64,000 nucleotides of DNA from Ligustrum vulgare (lineage: Eukaryota; Streptophyta; Magnoliopsida; Lamiales; Oleaceae). Both the position numbers and the translations under genes were made by a program. The notes under the pieces were generated by a model that did no database searches, was not told the DNA's origin, and saw only the letters and a list, made by a program, of their open reading frames with translations. The DNA lies in NCBI GenBank assembly GCA_963555705.1, contig OY743190.1:34268929-34332928 (forward strand). Reading direction: 5' to 3'. Below, piece after piece: positions 50,471 through 62,769 of the stretch. Position 1 is the first letter of the stretch. Every line of letters starts with the position of its first letter.

Positions 50471-51328
50471 CATATATATTTTAGAAAATATGATTTTTAA
50501 TATTAAAAATAACAAATGATTGGACCATTAATAATTAAAACACAATTTTTATATTGATGGCTACACGTAGAATTTATAATATTAAGAACAACAAATAAAT
50601 AAAAAATAATAATAATTAAATGATAACTTTAATACTGATAACTAAAAATATTGATTAAACTCATTCAGCATTAGTTTTAATAACAAAATTAAAATTGATT
50701 AAAAAAATATCAACCATTATTTAATTATATATATATATATATATAGATGGATGTATGTATGTCAAATGTGAATGCAAAATCTAGATAAATATAAACGCAT
50801 TTATTGCCTTATATATATACCACCCCATATTTTCTTGATTATGCCTACACTGAAAAAAATCCCTTGTCCGCCCATGTATATAGCTATGTTCGACGCCTAT
50901 TTAAGTAGGAGATATATGATTTATTTGTATTTTTTTAGGTAATATATATAGTTAAAATTAGAGAGAAAAAATGTGCGGTTGAAAAGTGAAAAGAAAATAT
51001 GTGTAGTTAAAAAGTTATTTAGGGAATTGTTTTAAAAAATATATTTTTAAACATATTTTCCAAACAGAGGCTAACCAATTTTTTACACAAATTTTCAAAT
51101 CACTTTTTAACTACACAAATTTTCTCTCTCTAATTATTATTAACCATACATTTTTCCTAGGAAATACAAAAAACACGTAAAAAATCGTGTGAAAGCGATG
51201 AAAAACATGAAAGAAATTCATGATACACTTTACAATTCTGTATCATCATCATACTACTATGTATAAAGCTAATGCACTTCCAAAAAACAAGTGGAAAAGA
51301 GCATTTGAAGGACCTACATATATATATA
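50471..51328. repeat. Helitron remnant and fold-back element
   Basis: Begins with a third, diverged copy of the sequence starting the 2.08-kb units. 50750-50815 is a Helitron 5' fragment in the opposite orientation (GCATTTATTGCCTTATATAT). About 50945-51165 folds back on itself: GTGTAGTTAAAAAGT and ACTTTTTAACTACAC are exact complements around a centre with AACAGAGGC, the phrase found in other MITE-like copies. Confidence 0.6.
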
Positions 51329-53277
51329 CTAGTGTTACACCCGTGTGATGCACGGTCATTTGTTACCTACATATATCAAATTTATATTTTAATATATGAA
51401 ATGAATATTTAATTAAAAATGGGAAATGAATGAAGATAATTAATTACCAAGGTACATTACACATATCTTAATTTTTTTTTACTACTCGTATGTTTATCGT
51501 TTCAGGAATTTCTTTAAATATTGTAATTTGAATTGATTTAAAACTTCAAATGGAAAAGAAAAATTACATTTAAATAGAATTTATAATGAGTAGAAAAAAT
51601 AGATATATCTGTGATATACGCTTAAAATTTTATTAAAATGAAAATGAAAATGAAAAGAAAAAGAAAAATAGATTGATGAACGTTCTTATTTAATTCTCTT
51701 TCATTTTCTATTTTTAAATAAAAATATTTATGTGATATTGACAAATTTTTTTTTTTTTTTAATGAATTTAAAAAAAATTGTAATTGATTTTCAAAAGGGG
51801 AAGACGGACCAAGAAACTTCGGGACCTGAAAATTGCACTATTTAAAAATCTGCATTCAATTGGATTAATTTAAATCTGAATTTTGTCCAAAATGAATAAT
51901 AGATAGTGAATTAATACTACTAATTACCATTTTAGAAATGTGTTTTAGACAAAAAAAAATGAGTCAATACATGTTTTTCGGAAGTGCTCTTTCTTTATAT
52001 ATTACGTTTTTCTTTTGTGAGCATGTTTACTCCTTATTTAAACCCTCATTATCTACAATATGAGTTTAATAATAATGATTTAGTAGAGAATGTATACTTA
52101 AGCACTTGTTTGGTACAATGAACTACTAAAAAGTATAATTTTTTTAAATTATAGGGGGTTTTTTTTTTTTAACTAATTTACATAACTATTCAATTTTAAT
52201 GATTATTAACATAATTTTTTCATTTCATATTTACTTTAATATTTCAAATTAAACATATGTGGTCATATATTTAAATAAACGTAGCAAATTAAGCAACATG
52301 AAATGTTATTTTTGATTAAATTTTAACGAATGTATATCATAAATATATATTAATTTTATTTACTAAGAAATCATCTATGCATCTCGATTCATAAAACCAG
52401 CACGATTGTTTAACCCACAAGATATAATACTTTTATCACTTACTTATATGGAATTTATTTTTCAAGAATCAATTTTTCTGAAATTCATTTTCAATCACAC
52501 AAATTTTAAAAAATTATATTTTACAGTTTTTCATACTACTTTTTAACTATACATTCTTAAAAATCACTATTTCACAAAAATAATTTTCAAAAAATCAAGG
52601 TCAAATAGTCAAAATAATAATTTGAAAATCTTGTAATTATCACGATACGACAACCAATTAAAGTTGGAGATCACAAAATTATACAAATAATCTTATACCC
52701 CATCATCTTTAAAAATTTATTAAAATTAAGAATTATTAACAATATTAATCATTCTATTGATATTATTAACTAAAAAGAAACCAAATCATTAATTATTCAA
52801 TATTAGTCTTTGTTCAATAACTTTTTCAACTACATATATATTTCAGAAAATATAATTTTTAATTAAAGATAACGAATGATTTGACCGTTAATAATTAAAA
52901 CACAATTTTTATATTAATGGCTATATATAGATTTTATAATATTAAGAACAATAAATAAATAAATAAAATAATTAAATGATAATTTAATTCCGATAACTAA
53001 AAATCTTAATCATTCAATATTAGTGTTAATAATAAAATTAAAATTGATTATAAAACTATCAACCATTATTTAGTATTTAATATATATATATATATAAAGT
53101 AATAAATGCGTTCACATTTATCTAGTTTTATATTCACATTTGACATACATCAATTCTGTATTCACACTGATCCACTTTCCATTCACACTATTTGATTCTA
53201 TGAAACCTTACTATTTATAGAAATAGGAAAATGGGCGGGAAATTGTTTTAGAAACTACCTTGCTTTTATATATAGTA
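51329..53277 (-). mobile_element. Helitron copy, CTAGTGTTACACCCG type
   Basis: CTAG 51329 and hairpin CCCGTGTGATGCACGG (51340-51355). Right edge with GGCGGGAAA (53234-53242) and CTTGCTTTTATATATAGTA before the next element. AT-rich, non-coding, homologous along its length to the 41050 copy. Confidence 0.75.
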
Positions 53278-53529
53278 ATAGTTAATCACCCGTGCGATGC
53301 ACGGGAAGAAACGTTTGGATAAAGATAATTCAATATGAAATTAGATAAATCCTTTTCATAAAATAAATAAATTTCTCAAATAAGAAATAATATCATCATT
53401 TATTGATTTTATATGACTACAAATTCTGAAATACTTCTTTGTACACAACGTTGTTTGTTGATTTTGTTGTTCTTCCTTTCTTATCACAAATCGATATATT
53501 TAATTTGGAATAATTTGTCACCCTAGAAA

Positions 53530-55370
53530 TCGCAACATAAAGTTATCCATGTGTATGCACCAGTCATTTAAGAAGAAGTTCCACATGCAAGAATGATTAT
53601 CCCTGACTCTTATTGATAGTCATGACATATGACACAATCAATAGAAATTGTCTTCTTTGAAATCTAATAAGTATCCTAGAATCAGAAGGGTTCAACGATA
53701 ACATTGGAATAAAGAACTTGTGTCTTGCATTGATGCCAGAAAAAATTTGACCTTCTAGAACATGGTCACCAAGTTTTGTAACTATCAACCTTGTTCCATT
53801 ACTCAATCCCTGTGTATGATCAATATTTCTCAAAAAGAACTTGTGTCCTCACTTATCTGTTGCAAAGGTCCACCACGTGACGCAATAGTGATATCCATGT
53901 GTCCAGGTAGTGTGTCAAAATCCACCGACAATCAATTCGGCAATTTCATCGACAATAGAAAAATCATATTGGCCATCATTGGTCGTCCACCAACCAATAA
54001 GTATAAGTTTTAAATTTGAAGTGTTTCCTCAATCATCTTTTCTCAAACCGACCTAAATTACCTTAACAATTTGTTGTATTTGTCTAGCATATCCTTCGAA
54101 ACAGAAACTATTAAATCATGCAACATAGAAACTCATGATTCACTCCTACCCGTGGATATTAAAAGACATAAATTAAATTTTAGAATATCACAACAAAATT
54201 ATCCGTAAACAATATAAATATAAAAGCAATAAATACATAATATGTACCTCACGACCCTTTTTTCTGCTTTCAACCTCATTCACATTGTCAACAATGTAAA
54301 GCGAGCAAATTGCAGAGCTGAACTGTCATCAGGCAATAAACTCTCAATCTTATGGAAACTTTGATCGTGTAATCTAAAGAGGGGAGGCCCTCTACCATCA
54401 TTTAGCTCATTATCTATTCCCCCATAGCTGTGAATGAAAACATCATATTATATATCCGAATGTTCTCAATGGAATTTTTAATCCTGTCTCCCTGTCATAT
54501 AACAAATCTTTCAAAATTAGAGGATGATCTTCCATAAGAGAAATATTCACTTTCTCTTGTATACAACAAAGTATGGGTGAACAAATAAATCGCAAAATCT
54601 AATTAAACTACAACAAATGGTTTGGTTTGTAAAAATTCCAAACCACCTTAAACAATTTGGTTTATGTTTCAATTGTTAAAATCGCGATTTCAAACAGCCA
54701 ATCCGTCAAATTTTAAAAAATAAAAATAAAGACAAATGTTAAATTTAAAAATAAAAAAAAAGTAATATACTTTTTATTGTCAACAAATCAAAATTGAGGA
54801 GACATAGATTAATTTGTTCAAATCCACAATCATTTGGAAATAATTTTTCCTCCAATTCATTATCATCATCCAAGATATTTTCTTGAAATAAAATTTTTAA
54901 TATAAAAGCTAACGATAGTTTACTTCTATATAATTAGTTTGTTTATCAACATGGATTGATTCACAACAAAGCACTCAATTAGAAACTTAATACTATGTTT
55001 GAGCTAATTTCAACTCGAAATTTTAGATGAATATGTGTCTTTGAGCTCGCTTTGAAATATACTAATTTATTCATCGACAATCCATGGTTTCAAACAGCAC
55101 CAAATCGCAAAAAATAGTTTGATTTTATTTTGTTTAAAAAATGAAACGGTTTAGTTTGGCTTGGAAAAATTCCAAACCGTTTTAAATGATTTGGTTTGAA
55201 ATATTATTAAAAATCGTGTTCACCCCACAACAAAATGAGAACTTTGAATTACGACATGTTTTATAATGCTTATTCACTCTCTCCTCGCACCAAAAATTTG
55301 CTTTGCAAAATAAATATTTAAATGTAGGATCTCCAATATCCATGTAATCTGAACAATCAAACAATAGATG
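53530..55370 (-). pseudogene. Helitron Rep-helicase remnant with large internal deletion
   Basis: Minus strand, from right to left. The N-terminal Helitron-like region starts near 55364 (MFDCSDYMDIGDPTFKYLFC, then FWCEERVNKHYKTC and KFSFCC). It is cut by the hAT-like element and resumes at 54562 with IQEKVNIS, then IENIRIYNMMFSFTAMG (about 54470) and GRGPPLFRLHDQSFHKIESL (about 54390). After degraded DNA comes DEIAELIVGGFDT and GGPLQQISE (about 53950-53860). It then jumps straight to the C-terminal end of the PIF1-like helicase, LRNIDHTQGLSNGTRLIVTK (about 53833), FQRRQF, MTINKSQG and LYVAISRV (about 53535). The HUH nuclease core and the helicase Walker motifs are missing. Function was rolling-circle transposition; this copy cannot do it. 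Confidence 0.85.
54571..55226. mobile_element. hAT-like non-autonomous element, 656 bp
   Basis: Perfect 8-bp duplication ACAACAAA (54563-54570, 55227-55234). Ends GTATGGGTGAACA and, complemented, GGGGTGAACACG share GGGTGAACA. Subterminal parts repeat AATTCCAAACC and AAATGGTTTGG/AATGATTTGG in inverted sense, as in plant hAT MITEs. It lies exactly between codons of the Helitron protein (FCC and IQEK), which fixes the boundaries independently. Confidence 0.88.
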
Positions 55371-55743
55371 AAAAAGTTAATAATATAGATCATGCTATAA
55401 AAGATAAGAATTATTGTTTTGACCATTGACAATGAAAAACAACGCGTATAAGAAACGAATTCGATAATCATAAAAAAAGAAAAAAATTAAAATTGTGATT
55501 GACAAAGATGCATCAAATTCATGGTATTATAAGTTTTTGCAATTTTTATACAACGTAATTATTTTTTGATGAAAATCATAATATAGTATTGATCATCTCA
55601 ATTATCAGTTAAGTAAATTGGGAGACAATTTACTTATTGTTGTAAAAATTTAAGAATCATAAATATTGAATTAAAAGTATGATTATTTAAAACAAAATTT
55701 AATACAAATTGATTAAATATTCGATATAAATATAAATGAAAAT

Positions 55744-57468
55744 TCGATATTAAATTTGTATGACAGAACGAAATTATTCATCCATAAGATTAATACCAAT
55801 AAAATATCACAATTATTGAAAAAAATTATTTACGTATTAAATGTAACTTTCTATAAAAATACTAATTAAGTTAATAGAACGGAATACAAATGAGCTCAAA
55901 TTTTTAGATGTACTAAATAACTAAAAAAATAAGATTATTTAAAAAAAGTTTTATACAATAAGATTTATTTAGTATTAGATGTGTGATACAACTTCGATAT
56001 AATTTTGAACTGAAAATTTTGCATTGAATTTGTATAACTGCACACAAATACTTATTTGCAAAATTCAAAACATTATAAGATAAAAAAAAAATTATGAAAA
56101 GAGAGGTTTAAATACAAATAATCAAATATAAATAAGTAAAAAAAAAAAATCTCCATAAAAATATTTAAGTGGAAGTAGCAGTGTGAACACAATAAAAGTT
56201 GAGTTTTGGTCTTTGGAGTGTAAAAGCAATAAAAGTTGAGTGTAAAAATAAATGAAATATATAATATATAATATTGTATAAAAAAATTACAAAAAATTGT
56301 GTCAAATTGGCGGGAGGAGTCGATATTAGATTTGTATGACAAAACGAAATTATTCATCCATAAGATTGATACCAATAAAATATAACAATTATTGAAAAAA
56401 ATTATTTACGTATTAAATGTAACTTTCTATAAAAATACTAATTAAGTTAATAGAACGCAATACAAAGGAGCTCAAATTTTTAGATGTACTAAATAACTAA
56501 AAAAATAAGATTATTTATAAAAGTTTTATACAATAATATTTATTTAGTATTAGATGCGTGATACAACTTCGATATAATTTTGAAAGTAAAATTTTGCATT
56601 GAATTTGTATGACTGTACACAAATACTTATTTGCAAAATTCAAAACATTAAAAGATAAAAAAAAAATTATGAAAAGAGAGGTTTAAACACAAATAATCAA
56701 ATATAAATAAGTAAAAAAAAATATCTCCATACAAATATTTAAGTGGAAGTAGCAGTGTGAACACAATAAAAGTTGAGTTTTAGTCTTTGGAGTGTGAAAG
56801 CAATAAAAGTTGAGTGTGAAAATAAATGAAATATATAATATATAATATTGTATAAAAAAATTACAAAAAATTGTGTCAAATTGGCGGGAGGAGTCGATAT
56901 TAGATTTGTATGACAGAACGAAATTATTCATCCATAAGATTGATACCAATAAAATATAACAATTATTGAAAAAAATTATTTACGTATTAAATGTAACTTT
57001 CTATAAAAATACTAATTAAGTTAATAGAACGCAATACAAATGAGCTCAAATTTTTAGGTGTACTAAATAACTAAAAAAATAAGATTATTTATAAAAAAAT
57101 TTATACAATAATATTTATTTAGTATTAGATGCGTGATACAACTTCGATATAATTTTAAAACTAAAATTTTGCATTGAATTTGTATGACTGCACACAAATA
57201 CTTATTTGCAAAATTCAAAACATTAAAAGATAAAAAAAAAATTATGAAAAAAGAGGTTTAAACACAAATAATCAAATATAAATAAGTAAAAAAAAAATAA
57301 TATCTCCATACAAATATTTAAGTGGAAGTAGCAGTGTGAACACAATAAAAGTTGAGTTTTGGTCTTTGGAGTGTGAAAGCAATAAAAGTTGAGTGTGAAA
57401 ATAAATGAAATATATAATATATAATATTGTATAAAAAAAAATCACAAAAAATTGCGTCAAATTGGCGG
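55744..57468. repeat. Three tandem ~575-bp units of the Helitron 5' region
   Basis: TCGATATTAnATTTGTATGA starts at 55744, 56320 and 56894 (periods 576 and 574). Units end in TTGGCGGGAGGAG at the first two junctions and in TTGGCGGGAAATTCTCC at the real element end. Units 2 and 3 are the more alike. Open frames in each unit are AT-driven and not credible proteins. Confidence 0.92.
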
Positions 57469-57503
57469 GAAATTCTCCTCCTTTAATATTAAGTAGGATA
57501 GGA

Positions 57504-57602
57504 TATATAAGACAGTAAATGCTTTTACACTAATTCAGATTTTGCATTCACACTAATTCACTATTCTCCCTTTATATATAGTAGATATAGATTAAGATAC
57601 GA
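57504..57602. repeat. Short Helitron 5'-end fragment
   Basis: GCATTCACACTAATTCACTA and TCTCCCTTTATATATAGTAG repeat the reversed 5' terminus seen at 37675 and 39720, squeezed between two elements. Confidence 0.65.
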
Positions 57603-59349
57603 CTAGTTGTCTACTCGTGCGATGCGCGGAATATATAATTTTTAAATCATAATTTTGAAAATATCTCAATTCAATCATATTAAATAAAAAAAATAGTTTA
57701 AATAAAATTTCAATACAAAATATTATTGAATTTGAAACTTTGAAAAAGACAAAACTATTCAAAATAAAAAAATGCTACATGTACACTAAGTATGCTGCGT
57801 CACTCAAAATTTGGCACTTGTTTAAATATTTTATATAAATTTTTTTGACTTTTATTTACGTTTTTCTCTGAAAATTTGCCCACCTCATCACCTATTTCCC
57901 TTTTAATATGTTATAATTTTTTATTAACTATATTTTTTAATGTTTTGATTACATATATTTTATTTGAAATCCAATATATTAATTAATATTTCCTTTTTTT
58001 AACACATGCCAATTTTTCTCAAAATGTTGAAATGATTAAGTCTCTATTTGGTAATAATATTTGATTTATAAACTTATTTATTTATGATTTTGTGGTAAAA
58101 AGTAGTGGCTGAAAATTGGAGAGAGAAAATATGTGTAGTTAAAAAGTTGATAGAAAATAATTAATTATTTTTATAACATGCGTATTGAAGAGCCCACTCA
58201 TTTATTGACATATTATGAAGTAAAACTTCAATAATTCTATTTATTTATTTTCAAAATATATTAATTCAATTTTTTCATTTCTAACTTAACAAATTTATAT
58301 AGCATACATTTCTTTATTTTCAAATATATTAATTCAAAATTTTTCATTTTCAATGCAACACATTTACATAGATATGATATTACATTTATTTATATTCAAA
58401 TATATTAATCCAATTTTTTCATTTCCTACATAACACATGTTATTGAATTTGAAACTTAAAAAAAGAACAAATCAAAATAAAAAATTCTACATGCACACTC
58501 AGTGCCGCGCCACTCAAAGTTTGATACTTAATTAAATTTTTTACATAAATTTTCTTTTGACTTTTATTTATGTTTTTTTATAAAAATTTACCCACCTTAT
58601 CACCTATTTTCCTATTAATATGTTATAATTTTTAATTAACTTTATTTTTTAATATGTTGCTTACATATAATTTTATTCGAAATCCAATATATTAATTCAT
58701 ATATTATATTTTTTCATATTTTTTAAACATACCAATTTTTGTCAAAATGATGAAATGATTAAATTTTCTACCAATTTATAATCGGCGGTAACAAGTTGAT
58801 AGCAAATAATTAATTATTTTTGTAATATACTTATTGAAGAACCTACTTATTTATTGATATATTAGGAAGTAAAATTTCAAAGATTTTATTTATTTATTTT
58901 CAAAATATATTGATTCAAAATTTTATTTTTAATTCAACAAATTTATTTAGCATGTATTTATTTATTTTTAAATATATCAATCCAAAATTTTCATTTTTTA
59001 CGTAACACATTTAAATAGATATCGCATATATATATATATATATATATATATTAAATTTTTTCATTTCTTACACAACACATTTACATAGATATCACATTAT
59101 ATATGTTCAAATGTATTAATCTAATTTTTTATTTTCAATATAACACATTTACACATAGTACATTTATTACAATTCTTACTAAATACGTAATAAATAATAA
59201 TTTTTCCTACAAAAGTCTTTATCTTTTTTTTTCCCTCTATTTATTTTTTTATATTTTTATATATAAAAGTAAAAGTGAGAAGAGGGAGTCATTAAATGCT
59301 ATTTTCCCTCCAAAATGACTCTCTCTACTCAATTCTACTTTTATATATA
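57603..59349 (-). mobile_element. Helitron copy, CTAGTTGTCTACTCG type
   Basis: CTAG 57603 and hairpin CTCGTGCGATGCGCGG (57614-57629). The block 57720-58440 is repeated at about 58440-59150 (TTATTGAATTTGAAACTT, CTACATGnACACT, CCACCTnATCACCTATTT), a ~720-bp internal duplication. Within it, ATTCAAATATATTAATCCAA-type phrases recur every 65-80 bp. Ends with ATTCTACTTTTATATATA. Homologous to the copy beginning at 62770. Confidence 0.75.
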
Positions 59350-60040
59350 CTAGTATACGCACCCGTGCGTTGCACGGGAAAAAAAATTATAATTATTAAT
59401 TAATGAAAATATGAGAAATACACGACGAAAACAATTAAATTCATATTTTATGAGAAAGAATATGAATAAACATAAAAGTTTCAATAGCAAAATTCAATGT
59501 AAATTACAAAACACTTCTTTCAAAATTTATGATCATTAAAATTTAGGATATTAAAACTTTCCAATTTAATTGTGCAGAACATCAATCAATACATGAAAAA
59601 GAATCACACGTGAATTAAATTTATTTTTTGAAAATAACAATGTTTTTTTATTTCTTACGTTAATGTTGTTCAACGTTACAAATAATATTTTTGTAGATAT
59701 TTTTAGAATTACAAAATATAATAATGATAAAAAAATTTTAAAAAAATAAAATTTCTATTTCTCAAACGGAAATGGTTTTTTTTTTCCATTCTTGAATGTT
59801 ACATAATTTGTCCTTGAAATCCATATGAAAATGATCCAATTAATGAATCAATGCATTATAGAATTGATTAAACAAAGTTAGATAAAAAAAAAAGATTAAA
59901 CAATTTGTCAGTACCAATGCACTGATCCTCATCATCATAAGTCAGACAAATAACTGCCACAATTTGACCATGAGGAAGGCAAAAAAAAAAAAAAAAAAAA
60001 TGGAGAGCAGTTTAGGCGGGAAAACATGGGCCAACTATCC

Positions 60041-60041
<1 letters not shown>
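59350..60041 (-). mobile_element. Helitron copy with 5' end at an AAT microsatellite
   Basis: CTAG 59350 and perfect hairpin CCCGTGCGTTGCACGGG (59362-59378). Its 5' side has GGCGGGAAA (60015-60023) and CCAACTATCCTATAATAAT. An AAT microsatellite follows at 60042-60096. Confidence 0.75.
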
Positions 60042-60096
<55 letters not shown>

Positions 60097-61737
60097 GATT
60101 AATATAAGATTTCTCCCGTACACAAAATGCATAAAAAATAATATATTAAAATAATTAATAAAATTTTACAAACAATAAAACTACTTCAAATTATAATAGC
60201 TTCTTTGAGTAATAAAAATCAATTTATATATTTAAGTAGTAAATAATTATTAATTTTTCCACATTTTTTCATAAAAAAAATTAAAAAAAAAAATTGAAGT
60301 TGTTGTTCAAAAAAAAAATTGATATTATTTTTTTTATCGAAAATAACATATATTTGCACATTGTTTGGAGTAGCGTTGTTAAGTATTAAAATGAACATCC
60401 TTAATAATTTCAATTTCATTTCCCATTGCACTAAACGCATCATCAAGCCCCTATTTGGTACCTATTATTTTTAAATCTCATTTTTTAAAAACTCATTTTC
60501 AACCACACATTATATACCAATAAAATAGATTACACATAAGTTCAAAAATATTCTCCAATTTTTAACTATACATCTCCAAAAAATTTACTATTTCAAACAA
60601 CATTATTCCAAATAATGGGTCTCCAACAGGGGCCAAATACAGTCAACACGTCATCCATAACATAGTAATTAATTTCACTACGTAAAATGATTTCCATAAT
60701 ACCATTCAAATTTTATTAATGTGATGACATAATAATTAATTTTAATTTCAATAAATTATTAATTATCATAAGTACCTCTTACGTTGATTTAGCAAGTATA
60801 ATTCAAATAATTAAAAAAAATGAATAGTCACCGTTTTCTTAAAAAAAAAAAAAAATTACCGTTTTCTGGAAAAAAAATTTATTAAGAAGTGTAAACAAAC
60901 TTATTTGTCACTAATATTTTTAACTAAACAAAAAAGAACAAATATTAAAGTTTAATAAAATATTAATCTAATTAATGCACAAATAATGTACGAAAAAGTA
61001 AAGCTATTTTTATTTTTCAAAGTTATTGTGTAGTTTTCCAAATGTATTAATTTCTTTATAAAATTTATTTTTTATAAAGCAATTAATGATGAATATTAAT
61101 GCAAACAAACTTACTTGTCACTAATATTTTTAACTAAACAAAAAAGAACAAACAATAAAACTACTTCAAATTATAATAGTTATATTAAAATTTTTTGTAA
61201 TTTTTTTATCATCAACTCTTTATTAATTTTCACATCTTGTCTTTTGAGACGATTTTCATTCAATATATTTGTTTTGTTGGCGAAAAACACTTATTTATCT
61301 CTCATATTTTTAAATAATCAAAATAAATAATTAATACAAAAGTTAAAAAAAATATTGCACATCCTTTCAATGCAAATTAGCAGAATATTTGAATAAAATT
61401 TGTGATTAGAAATAAAATTTATTAATTAATTGAATGTTATAAATAACAATGCGATTAAAAAAAGTTAAGAATATAAAAGCAAAACTAAACAAATACCGAA
61501 GATCTATCTTGCAATTAAATTATGGTGTAAATTTAAAAAAAATGTGTTGTATGAATATTGTTACCTAAATATAATTAGCTTGATTTTCAAAATATGAAAA
61601 ACACGTACAATGAAATGATTCATCGGTGTTAAAACAATTACAAATTTGGATGGATTAATGAGTGAAGTGAATGAATTGGAATATAAATAAATGTTATGTT
61701 AACAATTATTTCTTATAGGATCCATAAAAATTGTAGG

Positions 61738-61819
<82 letters not shown>

Positions 61820-62019
61820 TATTAACATTCAATACATGTAGTCAAGTGCCTATTTACAATGCATTACACACTTTCCCACATTAAATATCTCATTAATTGT
61901 CAACAACTCATTTACCAATTCCGGAAATTCAATTGAAAAAAAAAAAAATTCCAAAAATGGAAACTGAAAATGGGCGGGAAAAATTTTGACGGCTGTTCTG
62001 CTTTAATATATAATATAGA
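60042..62019. repeat. Degraded Helitron-derived sequence with microsatellites and a MITE
   Basis: Begins with the AAT run (60042-60096). The phrase TTTTTAACTAAACAAAAAAG plus AACAAACTTA(T/C)TTGTCACTAA occurs at about 60890 and 61105, a ~215-bp spaced duplication. A TA run changes to GA at 61741-61816. The right edge GGCGGGAAA (61973-61981) and CTGTTCTGCTTTAATATATA is a reversed Helitron 5' terminus. Its own 3' hairpin is not visible. Open frames here are AT-driven. Confidence 0.6.
60447..60633. mobile_element. PIF/Harbinger-like MITE, 187 bp
   Basis: Three-base duplication CAA (60444-60446, 60634-60636). Ends GCCCCTATTTGG and, complemented, GCCCCTGTTGG. The interior has TTTTCAACCACACA, shared with the other dispersed MITE-like copies in this window. 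Non-coding. Confidence 0.7.
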
Positions 62020-62769
62020 CTAGTACTAGTATTTGCCCCCGTGCGATGCACGGGACATGTAAATGATTACTTATTAAATATGAAATTTAAAAAAAATGGA
62101 AAAATGTAATCATAAAAAATGGTTATAATTACACAAAAAGACGACAATCATTTATAATTGTCGTTAAAGGATTACAAAACACACAAACCATTAATCAAAA
62201 TCTTGAAAGATTTTTTTATGTAGGCATTTGCAGTGCAGACGCTCTAAAGTAGTTTTTCAAAAGAAAAAAAAAATCCTAATTATGTTATATAAATTTTTAA
62301 TATTGTTTTATTATTTTGTAAAACAATGGACATTCGTAATTTATTTTAATAATAAGTTCTCTAATAACTATATTATTATCTTCAATACTGATTAATTACT
62401 ATAAATTTGGTAAAACAATATACATTTTTAATTACGTTATTTTCAATACTATTTTATTATTAGCACAACACATAATTAATTAAAACTCTACATCATAATT
62501 CCAAATTGTAAACATATTGAAAATACCAATTAATTAATAGCTGAATATATAATAACAAAACTAATAATGAAGTAAAATCATTTTCAAAGTGACCGTTTAT
62601 ATTATCTAAATAAAAGCAGTTTTGAAATATATATAGATAATCAACATTCTTTTTTAATCTCTATAAACCATGAATTTCCATTTTGGGAAAGTTAAAAACG
62701 GCGGGAAACAACATGGTGTTATATTTGGCCACTTTATTGTTATAATATAGATGATAATGATAATAAAGA
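62020..62769 (-). mobile_element. Short Helitron copy, complete ends
   Basis: Two overlapping CTAG (62020 and 62026), then hairpin CCCGTGCGATGCACGGG (62038-62054). The 5' side has GGCGGGAAA (62700-62708) and GGCCACTTTATTGTTATAAT. About 750 bp, non-coding. Confidence 0.78.

Larger units (their letters stand above)
53278..57503 (-). mobile_element. Deletion derivative of an autonomous Helitron
   Basis: The reversed 3' end has hairpin CCCGTGCGATGCACGGG (53289-53305) and CTAT followed by T at 53281-53277, one base from CTAG. The 5' end on the minus strand starts TCCTATCCTACTTAATATTA at 57503 with TTTCCCGCC 30 bases inside. It encodes remnants of the Helitron replication protein and PIF1-type helicase. 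A hAT-like element is nested at 54571-55226, and the 5' non-coding part is amplified three times. Confidence 0.82.

Noticed and set aside
56073..57460. Three similar minus-strand frames of 62-100 residues that could suggest a gene family
   Set aside because: They arise from the triplicated 575-bp Helitron unit, are AT-driven (Phe/Tyr/Ile-rich) and change length by single-base indels.
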